From NCBI RefSeq assembly GCF_030272615.1, contig NC_081412.1:24927860-24991859 (forward strand): a stretch of 64,000 nucleotides of DNA, written 5' to 3'. The translations under genes were made by a program, and so were the position numbers. Below the pieces are notes generated by a model. It was not told where the DNA came from, searched no databases, and saw only the letters and a program-made list of their open reading frames with translations. How positions within the stretch are numbered: position 1 is the first letter of the stretch; each line of letters starts with the position of its first letter. Shown here piece after piece: positions 9,987 through 22,530 of the stretch. The stretch is from Cryptomeria japonica. Lineage: Eukaryota > Streptophyta > Pinopsida > Cupressales > Cupressaceae.

Positions 9987-12140
9987 TACATGTGAAATTT
10001 ATTAATGGGCTTTTAGTTATCATTTTTTGGGTTTCTTTAAGGTTAGTAATTAGAAGGTTGAGTGCATAAGGAGTGAAAGTTATTGGTTGGAACTATCATG
10101 ATAATTGATAATTGGTGCTCTTCTCCCTAATGTAGATTTTTTTTTAAATACTTAAGTATGTAAAAGAATCATCTTCAAATTATTTCACAGTATTAGATGT
10201 CATTTTTAGAGCATCAAAAAAGTAAAATTAATCATCTTATTTATGAGAAATATTGGTATGGGTTTAACATGTTTCAATGAATGTTTTCTACCTCTCTTGA
10301 TAGAAGATTAGATTTTCCCAGTGTTCATATCACTAGATTATGACCATGCAAAATAACTCATTCACTAGATTATGACCATGCAAAATAACTCATTGACTAA
10401 TGAAATATTGTTTCAATTCAAGAAACTATAAATAATCTAAAGAAATCAAAGAAAATATTAGTTATTGTGCAAGAAAATATTTTTTACATATCTAGTAGCC
10501 AAAATCAATTTATTTAATCATTCATTAGAGTCATTAATCATATGAACTTTCAAACATGAATAATGTAAATCACTTGCAATAATGCAAATATAGCTTTGAC
10601 AAATCAACTTACTAAGTTTTAAATCTAATATAAATCCCGATTCTAAGTAATAGGTATTAAAAAATGCAAAAAGATAATCAAGAAAAGAGAAAAGAAAGAA
10701 TCTTATTTTGCATTGATGTGAAATCAAAGTTTTGTGAAAAAAGACAAATTCCTTGAAGAGCCACTTTTAATGCTTTTTACACACAATCAAAAACACAAGA
10801 GAGTTCAAAAGTCTAAGTGTGGCTCAACTATAAATAGATATGTAAATGACAAATGTATTTGTGAGCAATTCGGAAATATAATTCTTCACAACTTTGAATT
10901 CATATTATATTGAATAGGAATATAAGAAAATTTATTACAATTCAATTAAATTTTAAAAAATATATTCATAACAATATAATTTGTTGGTTGAAAAAAAAAA
11001 TAACAATCTAATTTACATAGAAGCAAATTCTTTTCAACCCTTTTAGAATTTTAGATTTATACTTCATAGAATTGTTAATTCAAAGATGATGATTGTTCCA
11101 ACTCATTTCTAATTTCAAACCTTGTCTTCCTTTTCCTTGGTCTCTATACCTAAATACAAGACTTTTGTTAATTTACACTCACTCTCTAATGATATGTTAC
11201 AAGTTCATCTTTTAGAATCCTTCGTTTATTTAAAATTAACCAAACTTAATTTATAAAATGAAAAACTTGTTTTAAGTAGTAAGTGATTGTAACTATATAT
11301 CAATTTAGGAAGGTTTCCTTTGATTCCAACAACTTTTTCATTCCTTTAACAATACATTGTTCTATATACAAATTTAAATATTGAATATCTTAGACTACTT
11401 TGTAATCATGAATCTTGCCTTAAATTATCAATCCTCATTTTATACTAATTCTGTGAATAATCTTCATTTTGTATTAATAAATATGACCTAAAATTACAAT
11501 CATACATATAAACTAATGTTTAATTGTAATAAACCATATTACAAATAGTTTTGAACTCAAACTAAATATATTGTAATAAATACAAATGTTTACATGTGAA
11601 TACAATTTCATGCATCAATTTAATTTCAATATCAATTACATATTTAACATCTTTCTAAAAAAATCATTGGGTTCACTTTGTATTAAGATATATGTTCTCA
11701 TAACTTATTTAGATCTTATAAGAGTATCCCAAGGATTTTAAACAATGCTTCAGTCTCTAAACATCAAACCCATTTATAGTATTTTCAAGATACTTTTCTA
11801 AAGTTCATTATCATATATTAAAATTTACATAGATCTCAAAATGGATTTGTGTGTATTGACATATATTCATGTCCTAGGCATGCATTTATGATGTGGATGT
11901 GATACATAGAATAGCAAATTAAATAAACTGTCATAAGAAAAACTATCTTCGACATGCATATGGCATTGAGGAAACCATCATTATCAGTTATAATGAAACC
12001 ATCAAATTAAACTTGAGTGCGTATAGTTGCTAGGAATCAAAAGGCTCAATGATTCAAAACATGATCTTTAGATCTAATGGATTGGAGGATAGCATTGGCA
12101 AGAACATGCTTGGGCCTTCACTATGCATAGGTTGCCACCA
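9987..12140. other. AT-rich DNA without genes
   Basis: About 2.1 kb of very AT-rich sequence. The only structure seen is the small tandem duplication listed at 10331-10394. Confidence 0.4.
10331..10394. repeat. 32-bp tandem duplication
   Basis: Two adjacent identical copies starting CACTAGATTATGACC (10331-10362 and 10363-10394), likely replication slippage. Confidence 0.8.
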
Positions 12141-12149
12141 ATGGTAGCA

Positions 12150-13340
12150 TGTGTCCAAATTTTATGGACTTTGTAAACTCTTTTGTGGATTTTAGGCTTC
12201 AAACCTCTCGTTAACTAGAGTACAATCAAAATCAAAGAGCAGATCGAGGATAAAATCAAAACCAATGAGGGAATGTCAGGGTATTTTGGTAGTGATATTG
12301 GCATCAAACAAGGCTTCCCTCTTTTCCCAACTTTATTTGGGTTATACATTGATAAGTTGGAAGAGATGATAAAACAAGTTGGTGGGAAGGGAATATAGTT
12401 GGCTAAGTACATAAAAAAGTTACTCATATGTGGATGATCTCATATTAAATTTTAAATTAGTGCATAGTCAGATAAAACACTTAAGGTTGCTTGAAACCTT
12501 TTGTTAAGAAGTTGGGATGCAGGTGAACACTAGCAAAACCAAAATAACGATCTTCCTAATGTGAAGAACAAAGAAATAAATAGGTATTTTGTAGGAAGTA
12601 GCATTGATGAGTACAAATGTCTCAAGCTTGATTTTTGCAACAAGCTCATTTGGGAAACATGCAAAGCAAAAATAATTCAAGGAGGTTGAAAAGTGTTATA
12701 CTCCCCACAAAATACATGCACATATGCATAGCTAGGGCATTGGAAAACTAAGAGAGTTATTTTTGGATTACTTGTTACTTAGTTGGCTCTCCATAGGTAT
12801 GAAAATTGGGGTAGTAGCATGTGTCATATAAAAAATGGAGATAGGTTGAAATAATCTAGAAGCATCTAATCATAAGTATTCTCAAAATTAAGATTGTTGT
12901 TATGTAGGAGATTTTATTGGTTGAAATGTAAACTTCCTCTTGGAGGCATCAATGATGGTCCAACTATTAAGTTACTTAAAGAAGGTTCAAAATATGGAAT
13001 ACCATCATTGGCTTAAGTTGATTATGGAGGAAGAACTATGGATAAAACAAAATGACAAATGGATGAAGAAGTGGGATGTTATTAAACATGAATGTCCAAA
13101 CACTAATGGTGAAATAAAAAAGTATGTGAGAGAAAAATAGGACTATCATATGGATAAAATAAATAGGGCAAAAAAAATCTCGCTATATCAAAGAATTTAA
13201 CCCCATGTGGGGCCATGAAGAAAAATCCTTTCATAGGAGTGAATCAAGTGGAAAAAATAAAAATTGATAGCCTAATTAAGGACTAACTCACATCATTTCA
13301 GATAGGTGGTTCCTAAAGAGGAGCGCAAAAAATAATATAT
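12150..13340 (+). pseudogene. LINE (L1-type) reverse transcriptase remnant
   Basis: Plus-strand translation shows the core of a non-LTR reverse transcriptase: EGMSGYFGSDIGIKQG then PLFPTLFGLYIDKLEE (12262-12366), a following SYVDDL-like block equivalent to the YADD active site (about 12424-12450), and LETF-GMQVNTSKTKI (about 12495-12545). Order and spacing fit plant L1 elements (KQG-PLSP, YADD, VN-KTK). Frameshifts and stops are frequent and neither an endonuclease domain nor a poly(A) tail is visible, so it is a 5'- and 3'-truncated fossil. The outer Copia element inserted just downstream at 13383. Confidence 0.7.
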
Positions 13341-13382
13341 TGATTTTGGAACAAGGGAATGGTGGAGACAGAATGAAAGTTT

Positions 13383-14252
13383 TGTTGTCTTGCTGTCATT
13401 GATGTCATTGATGTGATCTGGTCCAGCATGTATGTTTTGGTTTGGTCTGGCAGTTTGCTTCAGTATATGTTATAGATTGGTTTCTTTATTATGCAATGTA
13501 TGTATGTTTGCTTCATGTAGCTTTGAGGTTCGGTATCTACTTTACCGGAAGGTATTTTGGGGTTAGTCTCATTTGGATGTGATGAAGGCATAATCTACAA
13601 GGCATTTCCGGATCCATTCCTATTCGGACATATTGGAGGCATGTTCTACAAAGTATTTTTGGATCAAGATTGAATCTAACATCTTATGAAAACATTTTGT
13701 TGTTGCATGTGGATATTTTGGTCTCATCCCTTTCCGATTGAGCTGACTGATTAGAATGTTTGGCTCGAATATATGTAACCATAAATTTTGCAACTTAAAG
13801 ATATGGTTATTAAAAAACAATTATTGTATACTTATCGTATATGCAAAAACTTTTGTGGATGTGAATATTGTTATGCGGTGTATGTATAAAGGATTTTGTA
13901 CACCTCAACGGAACTGTAATTCATGCATATGTTAGATGCAACTCTAATAATTCAATTTTGTATTCTATCATCTAATGGTGATCCTTTTGTATTTGGGCAG
14001 TGAACCCCCACCAGTAATGAGTCAACCCCTTTGTATTGTGTAACCAGTTACATATTGCATTATACTTGAGAGATCACTCACTCTGTGGTTTTTCCCATGG
14101 TTTTTTCACGTACAAATCCGGTGTTATGTGTTTTGTGTTAATTTCATTTACTGCATTTGAATTATGTTATGTGATTGGTTAGTTAGAAGTTTTAATAAGT
14201 TAAAGGGAATATTGATTCACCCCTCCCCTCTTAATATTCTGGATATTCAACA
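13383..14252 (+). repeat. 5' LTR of the outer Copia element
   Basis: 870 bp, TGTTG to CAACA. It contains a TATA-like TATAAAGG near 13887 and the TGTGGTTTTTCCCATGG block near 14085, both shared with the 3' LTR (48063-48946). Confidence 0.85.
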
Positions 14253-14253
14253 T

Positions 14254-14271
14254 TTGGTATCGAAGACAAGT
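14254..14271 (+). other. Primer-binding site of the outer element
   Basis: TTGGTATCGAAGACAAG begins two bases after the LTR end. The TGGTATC start is that of initiator-tRNA-Met primer sites of plant Copia elements; the remainder is diverged. Confidence 0.65.
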
Positions 14272-14321
14272 CCATTGGAAGAGTTTAACCACTTTAAGGA
14301 GATCTAGAAAGTTGAACTTAT

Positions 14322-15137
14322 GGATTTAAGCAAAGATCTTAGAAATGCTCTTGAGGATCTTGAGGTCATAGAAAATGAAAACAAAGATCTGAAAGAAAAT
14401 ACCTAGCTAGTAATTGAATGCATTGAGAAGCCGAGAGAGCAGATCCAGAAGATTAAAATAAGACATAAAGAAGTTAGTGAAGAGCTTAAGCGAGCAAACA
14501 ACACTATTCAAGATCTGAAAGTAAAAAATGAAGACATGAAAAGACCAAGGAGTATTTGAACAAAATGATGAAATGCAATTAGAAGAGTGCGAAAAGCTAA
14601 AATAAGAAGTAACATCTCTAAAGTTAGATCTAGAGAATGCAAAGAAAGAAGAGAGCAAACCCGAGTCCGGTAAGTCTAATAAGATGATAGATGCAAAGAA
14701 AGTTTTGGAAATAAAAAAGGATGCAAAAAATGAATCTGGTGAATGTTCGCAATCCAACATGAATCACAAAGAAGATTCCCTTCCAACAAAAGCAGTAGAG
14801 TCCAATAAATCCACCAAGGAAGATAAAGGTAAGTCGTCGATCGAACAACGGGTAAGAAGAAGAACACCTTCTTTAATAGTTCTTGTTATAAATGCAATAA
14901 AATAGGTCATAAGGCAGTAGAATGTAGAAATAAATTGAATCAAGATTCTAACCTATTCTTTGGTAGATGTTATGCATGCAATAAATATGGTCATAAATCT
15001 AATCAATGTAAAAATCCGGTTATATTTATCAAAATAGATACAATCACTTTAAAGGTGGATGTTATAAATGCAATATTTTTGGACACAAAGCTAATCAATG
15101 CAAGTCAAGACAAGATCCGGTAAATATCAGATGATAT
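14322..15137 (+). pseudogene. Gag-like ORF with coiled coil and zinc knuckles (outer element)
   Basis: Starting at an ATG at 14322, the sequence reads as a Lys/Glu-rich coiled coil (MDLSKDLRNALEDLEVIENE, later LKRANNTIQDLKVKNEDMK) broken by stops and frameshifts, then a Ser/Lys linker. Three CCHC knuckles follow: CYKCNKIGHKAVEC (about 14887), CYACNKYGHKSNQC (about 14968) and, in a shifted frame, CYKCNIFGHKANQC (about 15060). The distance from the primer site to the first knuckle is only about 630 bases, so the usual Copia Gag N-terminal domain seems absent. The fourth knuckle is cut by the insertion of element 1 and resumes at 44298. Confidence 0.65.
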
Positions 15138-15908
15138 TGTAGACACCCAAAATTGTCCAGTCTAATTAAATAAATATTTTATTTATTTAATTATCTAAGC
15201 TTAATTCTTCTATTGATTAAATAAATCCTTATTTATTTAATTCATTCATTTATCCTCTTCTAAGCCTTATTTCACATTTAAATAAATACATTTATTTATT
15301 TAAATTATCCTTTTCCTAAATTAAATAAATATCTTATTTATTTAATTGATCCCACTTCCTCTATTAATTAAATGAATCTTTATTTATTTAATTAATTTAT
15401 TAACCTTTTCTACCCATGACACATGTCATTCATCTCTTAATTCATACACTACCTACCCCTTTCATTATTTTATTATTTCTTTTACCTACCCTCTTTTCAT
15501 AGCCGACCTCCTTTTACACCTCTCAATCTTATCCCTCCATTTCATATAGTGTCTTCTATATAAGGAGATGCTTCCTTCATTATCAACCCTACCTGGCTAA
15601 TCAATTTATGCACTTGACTACACTACGATCCTACTTGCAACCACATTCCGTTCTTTGTTGAGCTCTTGTGCACATAAAATCTGAAAGCAAATACATCAAA
15701 CAAGATCAATGGAGATAGGAAGAATGGAGATCCAAACCCTATTGGACATGTGATGGTATAATCTTTGTGATTTCGTTTGATTTGCATTGTCTTAGGTAAT
15801 CTTCATATGTTATGGTGGATCTTTGTTGTTGTTAGGCTAGGGTTTTGTGGTTGAATTCATTTAGCCTTTCAATATCGTTATTATTGTTATCCATTTTCAC
15901 CATATACA
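15138..15908 (+). repeat. 5' LTR of element 1
   Basis: 771 bp. The U3 (about 15164-15390) contains five A/T palindromic blocks of the type TTAAATAAAT-N-ATTTATTTAA. TATA box TATATAAGG at 15557-15565. The U5 ends TTTTCACCATATACA. Confidence 0.92.
15557..15565 (+). promoter_or_regulatory. TATA box in the 5' LTR of element 1
   Basis: TATATAAGG, conserved in all four LTR copies (also 25394, 37427 and 43946). It is the expected core promoter of the genomic RNA, placing the transcript start about 30 bases downstream. Confidence 0.7.
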
Positions 15909-15910
15909 TT

Positions 15911-15931
15911 TTGGCACGCCTGGTGGGACTC
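15911..15931 (+). other. Primer-binding site of element 1
   Basis: TTGGCACGCCTGGTGGGAC begins two to three bases after the LTR. TGG complements the tRNA CCA end; the tRNA identity was not determined. Element 2 has the same site with CCCGG instead of CCTGG. Confidence 0.8.
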
Positions 15932-18143
15932 TTGTCCCTTTTTGCATTTAACATCCTTGTTGCAGATTTTGTGTTTTTGAAGCTGCAGATCTGACGTTTT
16001 CGACAGCATTTTGATATTCTCGCGTCTGCATACTTTCGGATCACGTTTTTTATTTTCCGGCGCGTCTGCGACATCTGGAATCGCGTATGTGTTATCGGCA
16101 GTATTTTATTTTTACAGGTTCCAGAAATCGCGTTTGAGTTCCTCAGTCGCGGCTGCAGTGTTTTTATCTACGTCTTTGTCCAGAGGTCGCGTCTGCGTTC
16201 TGGAGCTGCGTCTGTGTCTCATAGAACCGCGTCTGCATCACGAAGTTGTGTCTGTGTCAAGGGTAATCACGTCTATGTGCACTGATTTCAAATTTTGAGT
16301 TATTGATTTAGTTTTGGGTTTTTGCATTTAGGGTTTCAGATCTGGTTTATTTCGAGCTAACATTTTCAGATCTAACGAAATTGGTGCAGCTTGTCTTGAA
16401 AGAAAAATCGTTTGGTTGAAGGCCCTTATTTTCACAAAGTCTTTTGGATCTAAAATTTACCTAACTTGTGTGCTTGCAAGAAGGGGTGATTATTTCAAAC
16501 AATCCAAACTACTAACAACTCTTTGTTGCAGGTCCTTGGCAAGGGTTTTTGGATTTTTATTGTGTGCCTTGTTTTCATAGACTAGCAAATACTTCAATTG
16601 GTGCACTAAAATTGAATCATTGTCTTTTGTGTCTTGAGCAATAGGCTCTTTTTGTTTAATCTTTAAAGGGCCTGTCTTCCCATGTGGTCATTAGGACTAC
16701 TAGTGAAAAGAGAATGACCCAAGTGGTAGCGAGAAAAACCCACCTCTTCCAAACCACTATAAACAATTGTATTCATGGTGAAAACTATGGATAACATGTG
16801 CTGATTAGTTCATACCGACACTATGTCTCCCCATAAACCCGTTTGATCAAATTTATTTGATCATTTGTAGGGCGTAACCCCCACCGGCTGGGAGCCTTCT
16901 GTATTTACAGAACTGAAAGTGCCGCATGTATGGCCACATGAGCGGATGCCCTTACTAGCACCTTTTTGTTTTAGAAGCCCAAATCCTTCTAGTTGTTGGG
17001 GTAGGAGGTCGGACCTCTGGTAGCGGCCCACACACACATACGGTTCTTAGTAGAGATACAAAATTCACCACGAGGAGTTTTCGTGGGGACTTATGCTTGG
17101 CTGACCCGAGAAGTGAGTGCCGAGGGTGGAGCCAGTGAGGTCAAGCATCTAAGTATCCACTCCGAATAGTGTAGCCTCAGGGGTAAAACCCCATGTGGGA
17201 TCAACAACTATTGTCTTGGCCAGCCATAAGAATTGTGCTTGACTTATTCAAAACATTCAAGACCAAACAACAAAACATTGTGTCTTTTGTGTCTTCAAGT
17301 GCATGCAAAAAAATTTTACATCAAACAACACACTTTTCTTGGAGTCATTTTGAGTCTAGACACTTGCAAACATTGGGTCTTCATCAACACTGTGTCCTCT
17401 TGTCACGAAAAATAGTCAAACAGTTAGATTTGGTCACAACAAAACAACTTCACAGATTGGAAAAAATTGCACAAATTTTGCAAAAACGTGTCTGTGTCTG
17501 ACATAATAGCATCTGTGTTGTATAACCACGTCTGTGAAGAGCAGAAACGCATCTGTGTTTCCAGAATCAACAGTGTATTTTACAAAAATATCAGAAGCGC
17601 GTCTGTGTTAAACAGAACCAAGTCTGTGAAGTATACAGGCGCGTCTATGTTCAGAATTGAAAAACTTTTATAGTCAAGCAAACAAACACAGTCAGTTTCA
17701 AAATTCTTGAGCTTCTTAGGTCATTTCTCCAGGGTTCATCTAGCATTCAACCTGTCTTTGGGTCTCACACAGTCCATCATTGCTTTACACCTTACTTTAC
17801 ATTCACATTTGTCTAAACTTGAGTCAAAAGGTCACTTTCTTGTCCTCACTATACTTTGTCAACACACTAAATACAACAACACTTTGCTAAGTGGTCCCTC
17901 GTCAAGGTCTATCACCTTTGGGTCTCATTTGGTCTTACTTAGAGTCAAGGTGAACTTACCTCATCAAGAGAAACTATCCTCTCTTTGGAAGTCACACCTA
18001 CTCTACTACATACATACTTGGTCTTACACTTTGGACATTGCAAGTACACCTCAGATTCATTTACATTCCATCCATTTCTTGGTCTTCCATACTTTTTTCC
18101 ATTTTTTCATCTAGTCTCACACATCTCGGTCAATACCTAGTTC
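15932..18143 (+). other. Long 5' leader of element 1 with GCGTCTGTG arrays
   Basis: 2.2 kb between primer site and gag, conserved in element 2 and without a convincing protein. Two clusters of a roughly 20-base repeat with core CGCGTCTGTGT lie at about 16019-16276 and 17485-17652. The rest includes a CTCTTTGTTGCAGGTCC segment (16520) resembling a splice acceptor; whether it is used is unknown. The repeat core is the reverse complement of the array near the 3' end (42731-43001). Confidence 0.7.
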
Positions 18144-20687
18144 ATGGTTGAAACCCGTCTTCAAAAATCTAGGAGAGAAACTAAAGAGGCTCAAGAGTTC
18201 ACAAACATGAGTTCTTATGAGTATGACAATGATATCTTTTTCAATTCTGATCATACTACATTACCTGACATGGATGCCTATAGAAACATTCCAAATGTCG
18301 AGAACATGGACACTACAAACAACAATGCTACACATAATGACAATATGGACAACTTTTCTGTACACTCAACAGATGTGGAAGAATCCATTATGAATCCCCA
18401 TTTCAATCGATTGGTTGAGGAAATAATGAGGAGGGATAGACAATACTTCTTACAAATGAAGGCACAAAGTGGAGCCAAGATACCTCATGATTTTGACATG
18501 TCTCAAATAATGGAAAATCGACCTTTGCAACAACCTCACTCCAACATGGATCAAAGGAGACCTAATAGTGGAGGCAATAGAGGACCACATATGGTACCTG
18601 AATCACCATCATCTTTGTTTCAAAAACCAGAGGTCCCACATACACATGGTCAAGCATATGATACTCACCTTCGCAGACCATTATGGAAGTCTTGTGCAGA
18701 GAAATATGCTCAATCACATATCAATGCTAAGGATCAACCACCAAAGCAATTGGATATTCAAAGGCATGCTCAAAATTTGGACACAAGGAAACCCCGTGTC
18801 AAATTTGGGGGCAACACATTAGAACATGACATTCCTGTAGAGTATGGTATACATGGACAAAATAGATATTTCGTTCCTCAACATGAATCTATACCAAGTG
18901 GTCCATATATGCAACATCACTATAGACCTCCTCCATATGAACATGTGTATGATCAATATCATCCATATATGCAACATGCTTCTCCTCCTATTGGTGCCTC
19001 AAGCATGGGGTATGGTCCAAGAAGTCGATCTCCACCTAAGAGCAATTTGGAGCAACAAATCAGGGACTTACAAAAGAAAATGGAGGACATAAATACACCG
19101 AAGCCAACATACACAATGAGAGACATATGTCCTTATCCATTTGACAAGAGCATTCCAATGCCTCCTTTTCCTACACACTTTGTGACACCTAAGTTTGATA
19201 AGTATAGAGGAAAAGGGGATCCTAAGGCACATATAAGACAATTTTTCACAGCTTGCATTGAGATAGCAGCAAAAGAGACATATTTGATGAGATTATTCCC
19301 ACAGAGCCTAGGCGATCAATCTATGGAATGGTTCTCCCAACTTCCACCTAGAATTAAGTCATGGGGTGACTTAGCAGAGGCATTTATTCAACATTTCTCC
19401 TACAATATAGAGACAGACATATCAGTCACTACTTTGTGCAACACCAAGCAAAAAGAGGGAGAGTCTTTTGCATCATTTTTACAAAGATGAAGGAATCTAG
19501 CCAGCAGATGCTCTTGTGAAATTCCACAAAAACAAATAGTAGAGATGTTCACCCAGAATGTTAACAAAGACATTGGTTATGATTTAAGAAAAGCTTGTTT
19601 GTCCACCTTCAAGGATGTCATTGAAAAAGGCTTAGCAATAGAGAAGGTTCTAATTGAACAAGGAGTCATTAAGATATTCAAGGAAAACAAAGATGACTTT
19701 AGAGGAAAAGACAAGCCGAGATTTTCGAATAAAAACAAGAACATAGTCAATGATGGTCTTGTTGACGCCAACACAGTGCGACCCAAATTCATCTTTTCGG
19801 GATCAAGTTCTACAAACAATCAAGTGAATACTCAAACAACTTCCAGATCACGAAGGAAGTACACCCCATTGGGAGAACCACTTGAGTCAGTTTTCAAAAA
19901 GCTAGTGGCAAACAAGGTAATCACAGTTCTAGATTTTCCTCCATATGAACCAAAGGTTAAACCAAATTGGTGGAATGATGATGAGTATTGTGAATTTCAT
20001 AAGAGCAAGGGTCATAAAACAAGAAATTGTCATTGACTGAAGAACATCATACAAGATCTCATTGACAGAGGTGACATTGAGATTGAGGGACACTCATCCA
20101 ATCAAGAACATGAGATGTTTAAGGAACCATTCCCAAAACATGACAAGGGAAAAGCTAAAGCCACAGATGACCAAACCAACTATACCAAAGCAACCTATAA
20201 CTATGATTCAACTATCAATCACATTTTAATGGACAATTATGTCTCTACCATTATCATCAAGGACAAAAACCCTAAGAATTCTACCTGGAGACCCAAGATT
20301 GTCCTAAAAGGTGTTGGATCTTCTTTCGAACCTACCTCTAAATGTAATGTCACAACCCGCCGAGGTAAAATCACTTTGCAAGGTGCTCCAGCCAAGAACA
20401 CCGCTTCCTCATCAACCAAACCTGAGTATGACCTTGTAGAACAGTTAGGGAAGACACCTGCGCTCATCTCCATCCTTGAACTTTTGCGCATATCCCCCGC
20501 ACATAAAGCTATTCTTGACAAAACCTTGAGAGACACTGTCATTCCTACTAATCTGAACGTGGACTAGTTTCAAGCCATGGTGGGATACCTTTCCATTCCA
20601 CACTCTCTTACCAATGACGCCTCCATAAGTCAGCCACATAATGCACCACTACACATTGAAGCCTTCATTCACAAACATCGAATAAAA
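18144..20687 (+). pseudogene. gag: Gag of element 1
   Basis: The frame opens at ATG 18144 (MVETRLQKSRRETKEAQEF), conserved at 28043 in element 2. The first 300 residues are polar and Pro/His/Tyr-rich. The capsid-like Gag core then follows (about 19170-19650) with AHIRQFFTACIEIAAKE, LGDQSMEWFSQLPP and WGDLAEAFIQHFS. An unusual knuckle CEFHKSKGHKTRNCH (about 19987) has the C-X2-H-X5-H-X4-C form seen in Tat-type Gag. In-frame stops at 19488 (TGA where element 2 has TGG), 20034 (TGA where element 2 has CAA) and 20565 (TAG where element 2 has CAG) interrupt it. There is no frameshift. It forms the virus-like particle core in this family; this copy cannot make full Gag. Confidence 0.9.
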
Positions 20688-21173
20688 TGAGTCCTGATAG
20701 ATGGAGGAGCAGGTCTAAATATTTGTACATTGAGCACAATTAAACAATTGGGATATTCTGATAAAGCTGTGAATTCTACAAATCAAATCACTATCAAGGC
20801 ATATGATGATGAAGAGCGTTCGTCCAAGGGCACAGTCACCTTACCTCTCAGAGTTGGGCCAGTTATGACGGATGTGGTTTGTCAAGTCCTAGATCTAGAT
20901 CTCAATTATAACATATTGCTAGGACGTCCTTGGATTCATGAAATGAGGGTAGTCCCATCTACATATCACCAATGCATTAAGTTTCCTCACAATGGAGTAG
21001 AAGTAACAGTTAATCGTGATCCTAATCCATTCATATACTACAATAATCTTAGATCAAAAACTGAGACCATCATTCCCAGTAATCGCGAAGCTGTCCCTTC
21101 TTCGACATACATTGATCTTGAGTCATTAAAACCTTCGACATCAAAGCAAGGTGAGCTTAAAGGCAAATTTTAG
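20688..21173 (+). pseudogene. Retropepsin-type protease of element 1
   Basis: The active-site region reads VLIDGGAGLNICTLSTI right after an in-frame TGA at 20688-20690, followed by the flap/sheet region with LPLRVGPVMTDVVCQVLDL and YNILLGRPWIHEM. This is the aspartic protease of Gypsy elements, with DGG in place of the usual DSG/DTG. It normally cleaves the Gag-Pol polyprotein. The TGA just before the protease is present at the same place in element 2 (30597-30599), so it is either ancestral or a real gag/pro boundary. A further stop at 21171 (TAG for AAG) ends this block. Confidence 0.85.
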
Positions 21174-22530
21174 GACAAGGGCATGGGGGAATACACTTTA
21201 AATCAGACCATGTACTTACAACAAGTCATGAGTTCCCCAAAAGAATATGGAAAACCACATCCTAACAAGCAAGTATCCATCATGGTACTCAAATGGGACC
21301 CTACTACCTTTCAAAGATGGGGCGAACTAGAAGAGGAAGACTTATACAAAATGTTTTACAAAGACATTGAAGATAACACACAAGATCACATCAGTTTACC
21401 ATGTGAGAAATATGGCAAAGACTTCAAGATTCTACAAAAATTCAGGTATGATGGAAAAAGCCCTCTTGGGTTATGAAAGGAAGGCATCATTGAACCTTTA
21501 CAGCCTGAATTGACATTAAAAAAGGAACGCTCGAAGGGACTTGGTTTCTTGACTTCCAAGGTCCACACTCAAAGGACAGGAGAAGCCTTACAAATCAAAG
21601 CTGCCAAAATTCAACAAGAGGGTCGCTATTCCACAGACTCCAACAAATGGGAATGGGGTTCAGATAAATCCTCCAGTGACTACGAGCTCACTGAGATATT
21701 CAGAGAGCCAGATGAACCCACAGAAGAAGAGGAATTTTATAAAAATTTCAAAGTTGGTCAAGAAACAACCCATGAGGATTCCACACAGTCCTTGTCTCAA
21801 GGTCCTAGGTTGAAATCACATAGGGTGAGAACACCTGTCCCAGAATGCGCTACTAGTGATGATAATTTGGATTCGTTCGCAATCAAGACTGATGAGGAGA
21901 GTGCCATCGATGACCTCAATAATTACCTTGACATACCCGAATATAACTGCATCTTCACTCTTAGCCCCGCTAACTTCAAAGACATTAAAAGCCTTCCCCT
22001 TGTTCACCACCAACTCATTGACTGGGATCATGAAGGACCTGCACAGTTTGACACATTCCAAAATGATGAAGCTTTTATTGACTATCTTGGCATACGGGAT
22101 GATCTTCCTCCTGGGGACCATAAAGCGGGATACACTATAGAACTCAATAGCGTGGCATATTTTGGTGAGGATGTCGGACCTTCCAGTCGCAAAAATGTGA
22201 AAATAAGAACAAACCGAAGGTCTTATGGCGAAAACCACACTGTGGCGTTGTCTCACCCCAAAAAAGTAAAAAGAAAGGACGTATCTGAGGGCGAAAACCT
22301 CTTTGAGGCACCCAAAGATGGAAGGCTCGACATTCTCCTAGCATCGTATGAGGAAAAGTCATCCATGTTGGTAGAGGAGACTATCAGAACAAACATTGGT
22401 ATAGAAGAGGTTCCACACAACATATTCCTGGCACAATCGTTGATAGAGTCAGAAAGGCCAAAATTCATAAGTTTCTTCAAAGAACGACAAATCAACTTTG
22501 CATGGTCATACGCTGATATGCCTGGATTAG
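21174..22530 (+). pseudogene. Protease-RT linker of element 1
   Basis: The same reading frame continues with stops at 21474 and none to 23646. The segment is acidic and low in recognisable domains (for example EIFREPDEPTEEEEFYKNF) and includes LLASYEEKSSMLVEE and the lead-in FAWSYADMPGLDPDLVMHHL that normally precedes RT in Tat elements. Element 2 has lost everything from within this linker to the end of integrase. Confidence 0.75.

Noticed and set aside
12940-13140. Open frame of 66 codons
   Set aside because: It lies in the decayed 3' part of the LINE remnant, out of the RT frame, with no match to a family.
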